A DNA stretch of 64,000 bases from Rikenellaceae bacterium (GTDB taxonomy: Bacteria > Bacteroidota > Bacteroidia > Bacteroidales > UBA932), in the NCBI GenBank assembly GCA_003542575.1, contig DPKJ01000005.1, forward strand, positions 124,001-188,000, written 5' to 3'. Shown one piece after another: positions 1-7,887 of this stretch (within the stretch, counting starts at the first letter, position 1; each line of letters opens with the position of its first letter). The position numbers were made by a program, and so were the translations under genes. Under the pieces are notes generated by a model. The model was not told where the DNA came from. It saw nothing but the letters and a program-made list of their open reading frames with translations, and did not search any database.

Positions 1-163
1 TCACAGACTTGAGCTTTATGTTAAACCGGAGTTTGCTGAAGAGATTGTTGCCATATCAAGAAAATATGGTGTTGATGCGCGAATTATTGGAAGAGTAGAG
101 AAATCTTCTTCTCCAGAAGTTATATTAGTAACCGAAAACGGAGAATTTAGCTATGAAAAGTAA
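1..163 (+). CDS. purM: Phosphoribosylformylglycinamidine cyclo-ligase, C-terminal end (partial)
   Basis: Only the last 53 codons are inside the window; the reading frame is open from base 2 and stops at TAA 161-163. The tail resembles the C-terminus of Bacteroidota PurM (AIR synthase): a HRLELYV stretch, then an alternation of 'ISRKYGVDA' and 'IIGRVE', ending in a short acidic and aromatic tail. PurM closes the imidazole ring in step five of purine synthesis in the cytoplasm. The frame overlaps the next start codon (153) by 11 bases, so the two genes are probably cotranscribed. The identification rests on a short segment without the ATP-binding half, so it is likely rather than certain. Confidence 0.7.
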   Translation, partial: HRLELYVKPEFAEEIVAISRKYGVDARIIGRVEKSSSPEVILVTENGEFSYEK

Positions 164-1601
164 ATTAACACTATTTGTGATCTGTATTGGAGTATTATTC
201 TCCTGCGCAACAAACACAAAAAAAATTGAAGTAGCCCTTTCAGATAAAGCACTCAACGACCACTCTTCAATTTTTTATGCCTCTTACAATAATTACCCGG
301 CCAAACTTAAAAACCTGCCGATAGGAATGTTTGATTCCGGCACAGGGGGGTTGACTGTTATGGAACAATTCCTGTCAGTGGACTATTTTGATAATAAAAC
401 CGGAGAAGAGATTCCTGACGGAATTCCTGATTTTGACGGAGAGGATTTTATTTATCTTGCTGATCAGGCGAATATGCCATACGGAGTCTACTCTTCCCAA
501 AGTAAAACAGACTATTTACGTGAACTCATAATTAAAGATGCTCTTTTTCTTACAACTGAGCCTAATAGAACCAAAATGGTTGTAATAGCTTGTAATACAG
601 CAACTGCCTATGGTTTGGATGATGTAAAAATTCTCCTTGGTTTAAGCGGAACCGGTGTAAAACCAATTGGAGTAATAGAGGCCGGAGTAGATGGCGCGAT
701 GTCGGCAATATCGCCTGATTCTTCGAATCCTTTTGCTGTTGGTGTATTGGCAACTGTTGGTACTATATCATCGGGAGGATATGAAAATGCATTGATGAAG
801 TATGTCTCGGATAAGAGATTTAAATCTCCCTTGAAGGTTGTTAATCAGGGAGGTCTTGGTTTTGCAGAGGCAGTAGACTCAGAGACTGATTATATTCTTA
901 GAGGCGCATCTCAGCCCAGAACGAATTACAGAGGTCCAGGTCTGGGCGAGTTCCCTGAAGGAATTGACACAAATTTATTGGGATTATACAAATTTGATAC
1001 CTCCGGCAACTCTTTGTTATTTAGTAAAAATGAAAAGGGAGAGGTTGAAAACATACAATTGAATTCTACGGGTAATTATGCCAGATTCCATATGGTAACT
1101 CTAATAGAGAAGCATAGAAGAGATAATCCGGGAGTTAAGATGGGCAGTGTGATTCTGGGATGTACTCACTATCCATTCCTTATAGATACTTTGATTAAGG
1201 TTGTGGATGAGCTCAGAACTTACTCTCAGGATGGTGTAAATATATATGATGAGGTCCTTGCCGAGGAGGTCGTTTTTATTGATCCGGCTGTTAATACTGC
1301 CAAGGAGGCATTCAAGACACTTTTTGCAGATAAAAACCTGAAAAGAACAACTGTTGGAAATACACTAAAAGGTTATATATCAGTTGCTCATCCCAATTTA
1401 TCTGGTGAATTTAAAGACGAAAACAATAACCTTAAATTTGAGTACAAATATGGGAGGAGTATTGGGTCAGATGAACAATCTGTACTTGTTGAACCATTTT
1501 CGTTAAAAAATATAAATTCTGACAATCTCTCAAGAATAAAAGAAAGATTACCATATAGTTATGCATTAATTAAGAATTATTTGGAAAGTGATGAGTTTTA
1601 G
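153..1601 (+). CDS. Glutamate racemase family protein with a lipoprotein signal
   Basis: A 482-residue member of the Asp/Glu racemase (MurI) superfamily, which interconverts L- and D-glutamate with two cysteines and no cofactor. The active-site blocks are all visible: FDSGTGGLTV (residues 60-69), YLADQANMPYG (101-111), ACNTA with catalytic Cys147, and GCTHYP with catalytic Cys337 and His339. Two features are unlike ordinary MurI (about 265 residues). Residues 1-18 are a hydrophobic signal ending in a lipobox, LFSC, with Cys18 as lipidation site, so the protein should be membrane anchored outside the cytoplasm. There is also an insertion of roughly 70 residues at about 245-312, between the two catalytic halves. 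The start overlaps purM. Membership of the superfamily is secure; the substrate (Glu, Asp or another amino acid) is not shown by the sequence. Confidence 0.85.
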   Translation: MKSKLTLFVICIGVLFSCATNTKKIEVALSDKALNDHSSIFYASYNNYPAKLKNLPIGMFDSGTGGLTVMEQFLSVDYFDNKTGEEIPDGIPDFDGEDFIYLADQANMPYGVYSSQSKTDYLRELIIKDALFLTTEPNRTKMVVIACNTATAYGLDDVKILLGLSGTGVKPIGVIEAGVDGAMSAISPDSSNPFAVGVLATVGTISSGGYENALMKYVSDKRFKSPLKVVNQGGLGFAEAVDSETDYILRGASQPRTNYRGPGLGEFPEGIDTNLLGLYKFDTSGNSLLFSKNEKGEVENIQLNSTGNYARFHMVTLIEKHRRDNPGVKMGSVILGCTHYPFLIDTLIKVVDELRTYSQDGVNIYDEVLAEEVVFIDPAVNTAKEAFKTLFADKNLKRTTVGNTLKGYISVAHPNLSGEFKDENNNLKFEYKYGRSIGSDEQSVLVEPFSLKNINSDNLSRIKERLPYSYALIKNYLESDEF

Positions 1602-2199
1602 TCCCAAGATTAAGCCCGAAGAGGTTGAGGTTTTACATACTGCTGAATTTAATGGCCCTGTAAAGGTTGTTAATGAGATAGACAATCTTTACTACGAAGC
1701 TGTAAACTATTTAAATACGCAAAAAATTATTGGATTTGATACCGAAACCAAACCATCTTTTACAGCAAACACAAAAAGGAACAGCGTTGCATTACTTCAG
1801 TTGGCAGGTGTTGAGAGGGCTTATATTTTCAGACTTCATAATACCGGGATTCCTCCTGAACTTGCAAAAATTCTCTCAACCACAAAAATTATAAAAGTAG
1901 GCGCTGCCGTAAACGACGACATAAAATCATTACAGGTTCATACTAAATTTATTGCCAGAGGATTTGTTGATTTGCAGACAATTGCATCGGGGTGGGGAAT
2001 AATGGATAAAAGTGTAAGAAAAATGGCAGCTATTATTCTAGGTATCAGAGTCTCAAAATCTCAGCAATTATCAAACTGGGAAACAGCAGAACTCTCTCCT
2101 GCTCAAATAAATTACGCGGCTATTGATGCCTGGATATGTCTTAAAATGTACCTTAAATTACTAAGCACCCCAAAACCTGATGTCAAAAATTTACCTTAA
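1591..2199 (+). CDS. 3'-5' exonuclease domain protein (RNase D-like, DEDDy)
   Basis: About 202 residues, almost entirely one DEDD-type 3'-5' exonuclease domain. The acidic residues that hold two metal ions are recognisable: FDTET (motif I), VNDDIKSL (motif II) and YAAIDAW (motif III, the Y-x3-D form typical of RNase D and the WRN exonuclease). It lacks the HRDC domain of full RNase D. Whether it acts on DNA or RNA cannot be told. I place the start at ATG 1591, although GTG 1588 directly before it is possible; either way it overlaps the stop of the racemase gene, and its own end overlaps the methyltransferase start by 20 bases, so the three look like one transcription unit. Confidence 0.85.
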   Translation: MSFSPKIKPEEVEVLHTAEFNGPVKVVNEIDNLYYEAVNYLNTQKIIGFDTETKPSFTANTKRNSVALLQLAGVERAYIFRLHNTGIPPELAKILSTTKIIKVGAAVNDDIKSLQVHTKFIARGFVDLQTIASGWGIMDKSVRKMAAIILGIRVSKSQQLSNWETAELSPAQINYAAIDAWICLKMYLKLLSTPKPDVKNLP

Positions 2200-3379
2200 G
2201 AGGGGAAGAGAAGACTCCTTAAAACGATTTCATCCCTGGATCTTTTCCGGAGCAATAAACAAAATTGAGGGGAACCCTGAGGAGGGTGATGTTTGTGAGG
2301 TTGTATCTTCATTAGGAGAGTATCTTGGAGCAGGCCATTTCCAAAGGGGAAGTATTGCTGTACGAATGCTTTGCTTTGACCAATCTGTATTTGGAGATAA
2401 TTTTTGGAGAGATAAAATTTCTGCTGCTCTTAAAATGAGAGAAAGAGAGGTTTTAAAAGGAACTACTGAAACCAATGCTTACAGACTTATCCATGGTGAG
2501 GGTGATATGCTCCCCGGCTTAATAATTGACTATTATGATGGTGTTGCGGTAATGCAGGCTCATTCTGCCGGCATGTTCCATTCCCGTGAAATAATATCCA
2601 AGGCATTAAGGGATGTTTACGGTAGTTCACTCAGAGCTGTTTATGACAAAAGTTCTTCAACCGCTCCATTCAAAGCTGGACTTAATCTTGGAGATGGGTA
2701 TATATGGGGAGAGTCTCTGGCAAATTCAATCATTAAAGAGAATGGACATCTGTTTATGATCGATTGGGAAGGTGGCCAGAAGACCGGGTTCTTTTTGGAT
2801 CAGAGAGTGAACAGAATGCTTGTTAAAAGCCACTCCAATGGCAAGAGGGTACTTAACCTCTTCTCTTATACAGGAGGTTTCTCAATTTACTCTCTGGCGG
2901 GATGTGCCCTATCAGTTGACTCTGTTGACAGTTCAAAACCTGCTGTTGATATGCTTGAAAAGAATGTCTCTCTTAACAGAGAGGCTGCAATAATCGGCAC
3001 CGGGCAAATACACAATTCATACTGTACAGATGCAATTGAATTTTTAAAGCAATCACCGGCAGATAAGTATGATATGATAATAGTTGATCCTCCTGCATTT
3101 GCCAAACACAGAGATTCACTTCATAATGCACTAAGGGCCTATCAAAGACTTAATTTTGAGGCAATCAATAAAGTCTCCCCCGGAGGTGTTGTTTTTACTT
3201 ACAGCTGTTCTCAGGTTGTTGACAGAAAGTCATTTACAGAGGCTGTCTTTTCGGCGGCAGCTCTATCGGGAAGAGAGGTGAGAATCATAGGAAGACTATC
3301 TCAACCTGCAGACCATCCCGTGAGTATATATCACCCCGAAGGTGAATACCTGAAAGGCCTCGTATTGTACGTTGAGTAA
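2180..3379 (+). CDS. rlmI: 23S rRNA m5C methyltransferase, RlmI family
   Basis: 399 residues, matching the usual length of RlmI (about 396), which methylates C1962 of 23S rRNA using SAM. The N-terminus has a PUA-like RNA-binding domain (KIYLKRGRE, then HPWIFSGAI). A Rossmann-fold methyltransferase follows, with GFFLDQR and the SAM-binding loop VLNLFSYTGGFS at about residues 215-236, the catalytic-site motif IVDPPAFAK near 300, and the cysteine of TYSCSQ near 342, which in this family attacks the cytosine. The start lies inside the exonuclease gene, indicating translational coupling. The exact target base is inferred from the family. Confidence 0.9.
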   Translation: MSKIYLKRGREDSLKRFHPWIFSGAINKIEGNPEEGDVCEVVSSLGEYLGAGHFQRGSIAVRMLCFDQSVFGDNFWRDKISAALKMREREVLKGTTETNAYRLIHGEGDMLPGLIIDYYDGVAVMQAHSAGMFHSREIISKALRDVYGSSLRAVYDKSSSTAPFKAGLNLGDGYIWGESLANSIIKENGHLFMIDWEGGQKTGFFLDQRVNRMLVKSHSNGKRVLNLFSYTGGFSIYSLAGCALSVDSVDSSKPAVDMLEKNVSLNREAAIIGTGQIHNSYCTDAIEFLKQSPADKYDMIIVDPPAFAKHRDSLHNALRAYQRLNFEAINKVSPGGVVFTYSCSQVVDRKSFTEAVFSAAALSGREVRIIGRLSQPADHPVSIYHPEGEYLKGLVLYVE

Positions 3380-3404
3380 ATTATCCTCTCTTTTCATATA
3401 TTTG
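3372..3404 (+). promoter_or_regulatory. Probable promoter before msrC
   Basis: A Bacteroidota-type -7 box TATATTTG lies at 3397-3404, with a TTG at 3372-3374 (22-base gap, slightly long). The next start codon is at 3431, leaving a leader of about 20 bases. Confidence 0.5.
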
Positions 3405-3430
3405 TGGTGAATAAAGCCTAAACTGCATTT

Positions 3431-3928
3431 ATGGAAAAGATAGAGATTTTGTCATCTGATAAATCTGATGTTTACAAAGAGCTGATTCCTCAGATTAAAT
3501 CCCTCACAGCACACGAGCCTGATACAATAGCCAACCTTGCAAATATTGCTGCAGCACTTAAGGAGGCATTCGGATTTTTCTGGGTGGGCTTCTATCTTGT
3601 AAAGAGGGATATTAAAGACAATAAAGAGGTGTTGGTTTTAGGCCCTTTTCAAGGTCCGGTTGCCTGTACTAGAATTGCATACGGGAGAGGTGTCTGCGGT
3701 ACTGCATGGAAAGAGCAGAAGACTCTTATTGTGCCTGATGTCGAAAAGTTCCCTGGCCATATCGCCTGCAGTTCCCTCTCAAAGTCAGAAATTGTAGTCC
3801 CTGTTTTTCAAAACAAAATTGTTGCAGCCGTTCTGGACATTGACAGTGATGAATTAAACTCGTTCGATCAAATTGATGCCCAATATCTTGAAGATATGCT
3901 TTCAGAGTTGATTATTAATAATGTATAA
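3431..3928 (+). CDS. msrC: Free methionine-(R)-sulfoxide reductase (GAF domain)
   Basis: 165 residues forming one GAF domain of the fRMsr (YebR/MsrC) type, which reduces free methionine-R-sulfoxide in the cytoplasm as part of oxidative damage repair. The family's three redox cysteines are in place: Cys79 (VACTR), Cys89 (GVCGT) and Cys113 (HIACSS). The block 'FFWVGFYLV' near residues 49-57 and the acidic 'AVLDIDSDELNSFD' near the end are also typical. The gene has its own promoter box upstream and precedes the M1 peptidase gene by 17 bases. Length and motifs agree fully with the family, so confidence is high. Confidence 0.9.
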   Translation: MEKIEILSSDKSDVYKELIPQIKSLTAHEPDTIANLANIAAALKEAFGFFWVGFYLVKRDIKDNKEVLVLGPFQGPVACTRIAYGRGVCGTAWKEQKTLIVPDVEKFPGHIACSSLSKSEIVVPVFQNKIVAAVLDIDSDELNSFDQIDAQYLEDMLSELIINNV

Positions 3929-3945
3929 GGGTTAATCAGTTTAAG

Positions 3946-6402
3946 ATGATGACTAAATTTGTCAAATATATAATAATTGGATCTCTGTTTATAACAAGTT
4001 GCGTCAGACAAAATAATAAAATTTTTGATGAAGGAGTGAGCTATGAACTAGCCATTTTTAGGAAAAATCTGATAGATAGTTTGGTTTACAGCCTCCATTT
4101 TGAAATACCTGAAGAGAAAACATCTGAGATAATCGCAAGTGCCCTGATAAACTTTTCTCTGTCACAAAAAGAGATGGTTATACTTGACTTTAAACCGGAG
4201 TATGAGGGTTCCGGAATAATAGGAAAGCTTGAGGTAAATGGTGTATCTATTGATCCGGAGTTTCTAAATGAGCATATATTAGTCTCCAAAAAGTATCTTA
4301 AAAGGGGAAATAATGTGTTAAAGTTTGCCTTTAGAGCAGGGGAGCAATCACTAAACAGGAGAGATGATTTACTTTATTCTTTGCTTGTTCCCGACAGAGC
4401 AAGGACACTCTTCCCCTGTTTTGATCAACCGGACCTTAAGGCCGGTTATAATTTATCTCTTAATATTCCTCAGGGATGGAATGCTGTTGCAAACGGAGGC
4501 CTCTTTAAATCAGACACACTCGAGAATAGAAGAGTTAACATTAAATTTAATCTGACAGATCCGATTCCGACCTATCTCTTTTCGTTTGTTGCAGGGAATT
4601 TAAATGTAATGCAAGCAGAGAAGGCCGGCCGAGTTATAAATGGCTATCATCAGGAGACAGACACCGAAAAAATTTCTCAGTGGAAAGATATATCAGATCA
4701 GATTTTTCATTCGCTGGAATGGATGGAGGAATACACCGGCGTTAAATATCCTTTTGAAAAATACGACATTGCAATTATACCGGGTTTTCAGTACGGGGGA
4801 ATGGAACATACAGGAGCAACACTTTACTCCGACAGAACAATGTTTCTTGAGAAGGAGGCTACCCTAAACGAAAGAATGGACAGAGCGAAGCTTATAGCTC
4901 ATGAAACTGCGCATATGTGGTTTGGTGATTATGTAACAATGCCTTGGTTCAATGATGTCTGGACAAAGGAGGTATTTGCAAATTGGTTTGCATCCCAGAT
5001 TGTTTCTCCATTGTATCCAGATGTTGATCATCGGGTTAATTTTGTAAACGCCTACTATCCTGCATCATATGCCGAAGACAGAACTGTAGGAGCAAACCCT
5101 GTACAACAGAGACTTGATAACTTAAAAAATGCAGGCCTGGTCTATGGCAACATTATCTACAACAAGGCTCCTATTGTAATGGAAAAGCTTGTTATGAAAG
5201 TAGGATATGACAATTTCAGATTGGGAATAAAGGAATATTTAAGTACCTATGCCTATTCAAATGCATCATGGAGTCAGCTTATCGAAATATTGGACAAGCT
5301 TTCAGATGAAGATCTCAAAAAATGGAGCAGTGTCTGGATTGAAGAGAGAGGCAGACCGCACATAAGGGCAGTCAGGGAAAATGGGGATATATCTTATAAA
5401 CAGTATGATCCGCTTGAAAGAGGTTTGGTTTGGGAGCAAGATATTAACTCTGATTCAATAATCAATTCAGACGGAATTGGATATGGGCTCTTTTTACTCA
5501 CAAAAGAGGAAGCAATTGAGCAGTTTAAGAAAATAAAATCAGGAGAGATAGATAGCGATATTGCCAGACTATCAATGATAATTAACCTCTATGAAAATAT
5601 GGAGGAGGGCTATCTTGGTTCAAATGAATTCATGATTAATGCCTGCGACGTGCTGATTATTGAGAAAAACCCATTAATTTTTTCAAGATTACTTGGTTAC
5701 ATTTCGTCATCAGCTCAAAAGTATCTGTTGCCATCAGAAGTTGAAAAATGCCTGATGGATATTCTGGTTCAAGACCCTGACCGACAAAGAAAGATGCAGG
5801 TTTTAAGAGTATTGGCTGAAATTTCGGTCTCTCCGGAAATTACCGGGTATATTTTTAAAATGTGGGAGAACCCAGATAACCAAAAGCTGGTTAATCTTGG
5901 GGAGAGAGACCTTATGAGACTCTCATACGAACTGGCTGTAAGAGATGCCGGGCAATGGCAATACATTTATCAAAAGCAATATTCAAGATTAAAAAGTGAT
6001 CTTAGAAGGGGGGAGTTCAAATATATTTACCCATCAACCTCTCCAATATCATCCGTTAGGGATTCTGTCTTTAATTCACTTAAAAATGCCCAAAACAGAG
6101 GCGTTGAGCCTTGGACCGCGACTTCCCTTGCACTGCTTAATCACCATTCAAGAAGAGATGAGTCTGTAAAATATATTATTCCTGCTCTTGAAATTTTAGA
6201 AGAGATTCAAAAAACTGGAGATATCTTTTTTCCAAAAGACTGGCTTAGATCGCTTTTGGGTTCTCACAACTCACCTGCTGCCCGCGATATGGTGGAGAGG
6301 TTTCTGATTGACAAACCGGGATTGAATCCTATGCTTGTTTCAAAAATACGACAGCAATCACATCATCTGTACAGATATGAAAAGGGTTACAGGGCAAACT
6401 AG
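3946..6402 (+). CDS. M1 family zinc aminopeptidase, lipoprotein
   Basis: 818 residues. A lipoprotein signal ends at Cys19 (FITSC), so the enzyme is probably anchored in the cell envelope. The M1 catalytic site is complete: HETAH at 319-323 with the third zinc ligand Glu342 in WTKEVFANWF. The substrate-recognition block that is GAMEN or GGMEN in most M1 enzymes reads GGMEH (284-288). M1 enzymes remove N-terminal residues from peptides. The first about 200 residues are the saddle-like beta domain, the zinc domain spans about 220-470, and the rest is helical, as in aminopeptidase N. The start may be either of the two adjacent ATG codons at 3946 and 3949. Its end overlaps the next gene by 26 bases. 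Confidence 0.88.
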   Translation: MMTKFVKYIIIGSLFITSCVRQNNKIFDEGVSYELAIFRKNLIDSLVYSLHFEIPEEKTSEIIASALINFSLSQKEMVILDFKPEYEGSGIIGKLEVNGVSIDPEFLNEHILVSKKYLKRGNNVLKFAFRAGEQSLNRRDDLLYSLLVPDRARTLFPCFDQPDLKAGYNLSLNIPQGWNAVANGGLFKSDTLENRRVNIKFNLTDPIPTYLFSFVAGNLNVMQAEKAGRVINGYHQETDTEKISQWKDISDQIFHSLEWMEEYTGVKYPFEKYDIAIIPGFQYGGMEHTGATLYSDRTMFLEKEATLNERMDRAKLIAHETAHMWFGDYVTMPWFNDVWTKEVFANWFASQIVSPLYPDVDHRVNFVNAYYPASYAEDRTVGANPVQQRLDNLKNAGLVYGNIIYNKAPIVMEKLVMKVGYDNFRLGIKEYLSTYAYSNASWSQLIEILDKLSDEDLKKWSSVWIEERGRPHIRAVRENGDISYKQYDPLERGLVWEQDINSDSIINSDGIGYGLFLLTKEEAIEQFKKIKSGEIDSDIARLSMIINLYENMEEGYLGSNEFMINACDVLIIEKNPLIFSRLLGYISSSAQKYLLPSEVEKCLMDILVQDPDRQRKMQVLRVLAEISVSPEITGYIFKMWENPDNQKLVNLGERDLMRLSYELAVRDAGQWQYIYQKQYSRLKSDLRRGEFKYIYPSTSPISSVRDSVFNSLKNAQNRGVEPWTATSLALLNHHSRRDESVKYIIPALEILEEIQKTGDIFFPKDWLRSLLGSHNSPAARDMVERFLIDKPGLNPMLVSKIRQQSHHLYRYEKGYRAN

Positions 6403-7276
6403 AGCACTTATACTGGCAGGATTAGTTGTGCTTTTCTGGTCGACTGTTGCCACTGCTTTTAAAATAGCTCTTGAAGAGATGCACTTTACAATGCTTCTGC
6501 TGATTTCCTCTGTAACGGCCCTTGTAGTCTCCTTTGCAGACCTTCTTATAAGAGGTAAGGTGAGTAGCATAATCACGATTTTCTCTGAGCCTAAAACACT
6601 AGTTAAAAGCGCATTCATGGGCCTGTTAAATCCATTTTTGTATTACATGGTTCTGTTTAAAGCATACTCTTTGTTACCTGCTCAGATTGCTCAGCCATTG
6701 AACTACTCCTGGCAGGTTGTTCTAATAATTATGATTTCAATCTTTCTGAAACAGAAAATGAGATGGTATCAGGTTCTGGGAGTAATTATAAGTTTTGCGG
6801 GTATTTTAATGTTGTCGGGAAACAATGCTGCATCTCCGGAAGGAAAACTCTCACTAACTGGTATTATTCTGGCTCTGGGAAGTGCATTTATTTGGGCTAC
6901 ATACTGGTTATCAAAAATTGATACCAAGTATGATCCTTCTGCCGGTTTGTTTGCAAATTTTCTTTTTGGAAGCATCTATCTTGTTGCTTTATTAATGTTT
7001 ACGCAACCTGAGCTGCCATCTTTAAAGGGCCTTTTTGCTGGGATGTATGTAGGTGTTTTTGAGATGGGGCTGACATTTATCCTGTGGGGTAAAGCGCTTA
7101 ATATTGCTACTAATAGAGTGACAGTCACTCAGTTGACATATCTTTCGCCTGTTCTCTCCCTCTTTCTTATCCATTTCATTCTGGGAGAGAGTATTGGCGT
7201 TGCTACAATTATTGGTCTGTTTCTGATAATAGGAGGTATATTGTTCAGCAGTATTAAATTTGCAAAACAGGATTAA
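6377..7276 (+). CDS. EamA/DMT family transporter
   Basis: 299 residues from ATG 6377; the open frame runs further upstream to 6335, but that part is hydrophilic and lies inside the peptidase gene. The protein is a chain of about ten hydrophobic helices with the two internal EamA repeats (first about residues 12-140, second about 155-290). It belongs to the drug/metabolite transporter superfamily of inner-membrane permeases, whose substrates range from amino acids to nucleosides; nothing here fixes the substrate. It overlaps the M1 aminopeptidase gene, so uptake or export of peptide-derived amino acids is a possible but unproven link. Confidence 0.85.
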   Translation: MKRVTGQTRALILAGLVVLFWSTVATAFKIALEEMHFTMLLLISSVTALVVSFADLLIRGKVSSIITIFSEPKTLVKSAFMGLLNPFLYYMVLFKAYSLLPAQIAQPLNYSWQVVLIIMISIFLKQKMRWYQVLGVIISFAGILMLSGNNAASPEGKLSLTGIILALGSAFIWATYWLSKIDTKYDPSAGLFANFLFGSIYLVALLMFTQPELPSLKGLFAGMYVGVFEMGLTFILWGKALNIATNRVTVTQLTYLSPVLSLFLIHFILGESIGVATIIGLFLIIGGILFSSIKFAKQD

Positions 7277-7280
7277 TCCT

Positions 7281-7311
7281 TTTGGAGGGTAAAAAAAAAA
7301 GGCTATCTTTG
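7281..7311 (+). promoter_or_regulatory. Promoter of tRNA-Cys
   Basis: TTTG at 7281-7284, a 19-base gap, then TATCTTTG at 7304-7311: an exact match to the Bacteroidota consensus. Transcription would begin a few bases before the tRNA at 7324. Confidence 0.75.
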
Positions 7312-7323
7312 CGCACTCTTAAT

Positions 7324-7394
7324 GGTACCCTGGCCGAGTGGTTAGGCAACGGTCTGCAAAACCGTGTACAGCAGTTCGAATCTGCTGGGTACCT
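7324..7394 (+). tRNA. tRNA-Cys (anticodon GCA)
   Basis: A 71-base cloverleaf. The acceptor stem GGTACCC (7324-7330) pairs perfectly with GGGTACC (7387-7393). The anticodon loop is CTGCAAA inside the stem ACGGT/ACCGT, giving anticodon GCA (cysteine). The T loop TTCGAAT is standard. CCA is not encoded. It has its own promoter and is followed by a strong terminator, so it is a single-gene unit. Confidence 0.95.
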
Positions 7395-7395
7395 C

Positions 7396-7431
7396 AAAAA
7401 AAAAGCCGGCTTTGCTAAGCCGGCTTTTTTT
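7396..7431. terminator. Bidirectional terminator between tRNA-Cys and the DUF3276 gene
   Basis: The stem GCCGGC (7405-7410 with 7419-7424) is flanked by an A-run on the left and a T-run on the right, so it can end transcription of tRNA-Cys on the plus strand and of the converging DUF3276 gene on the minus strand. Confidence 0.85.
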
Positions 7432-7444
7432 GTAACATTTAATA

Positions 7445-7804
7445 TTAAAGTTCTTCAAAATTGACATCTGAGAATGAGTTAGCAACGGCCTCTTTAGGAC
7501 CTCTCTCATTGATTGCCGGGATTCTTTCACGGATGTATTGTATTATCTCTTCAAGGCCCTGACTAAATTTTTCAAAATCCTCTTTGTAAAGAAAGATCTT
7601 GTGTTTGTCGTAAACAAACCTGCCATCTTTGTCGATTCTCCTTTTACTTTCAGTAATTGTAAGGTAATAATCGCTGTTCTTAGTGGCCTTCACGTCAAAG
7701 AAATAGGTTCTTTTCCCTGCTCTTACCGGTTTTGAAAAAACATCATCTCCGTTGCGCTCATGCGTATCCGTGTTGTCAAAATCCTCGAAGTACATTTTTG
7801 TCAT
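7445..7804 (-). CDS. DUF3276 / PUR-family nucleic-acid-binding protein
   Basis: 119 residues, a DUF3276 protein, the Bacteroidota version of the PUR-alpha fold also found in the spirochaete regulator BpuR. The single PUR-like module occupies about residues 20-95: strands rich in aromatic and basic residues (KRTYFFDVKATKNSDYYLTI), then 'DGRFVYDKHKIFLYKEDFEKF', ending in an amphipathic helix. Related proteins bind single-stranded DNA or RNA; the target here is unknown. The gene is monocistronic, with a TATCTTTG box upstream on its own strand and a shared terminator downstream. Confidence 0.85.
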   Translation of the reverse strand: MTKMYFEDFDNTDTHERNGDDVFSKPVRAGKRTYFFDVKATKNSDYYLTITESKRRIDKDGRFVYDKHKIFLYKEDFEKFSQGLEEIIQYIRERIPAINERGPKEAVANSFSDVNFEEL

Positions 7805-7820
7805 ATTTAAATTTGTTTTA

Positions 7821-7828
7821 CAAAGATA
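7821..7828 (-). promoter_or_regulatory. -7 box of the DUF3276 gene
   Basis: CAAAGATA on the plus strand reads TATCTTTG on the minus strand, 17 bases upstream of the start codon. A TTTG-like element lies about 17 bases further upstream (7846-7849), closer than usual. Confidence 0.6.
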
Positions 7829-7853
7829 AAATTATTTTTTAAGCACAAAAATC

Positions 7854-7861
7854 TATCTTTG
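7854..7861 (+). promoter_or_regulatory. -7 box of nusB
   Basis: TATCTTTG, the same box as for the divergent DUF3276 gene. It covers the GTG at 7861 that opens the longest nusB frame, so translation must begin downstream, at ATG 7888. Confidence 0.65.
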
Positions 7862-7887
7862 TGAAATATTTGATAATTTGTCCATTT

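Noticed and set aside
7861..7887. GTG start giving a longer NusB
   Set aside because: The GTG lies on the last base of the -7 box TATCTTTG and would not be within the transcript.
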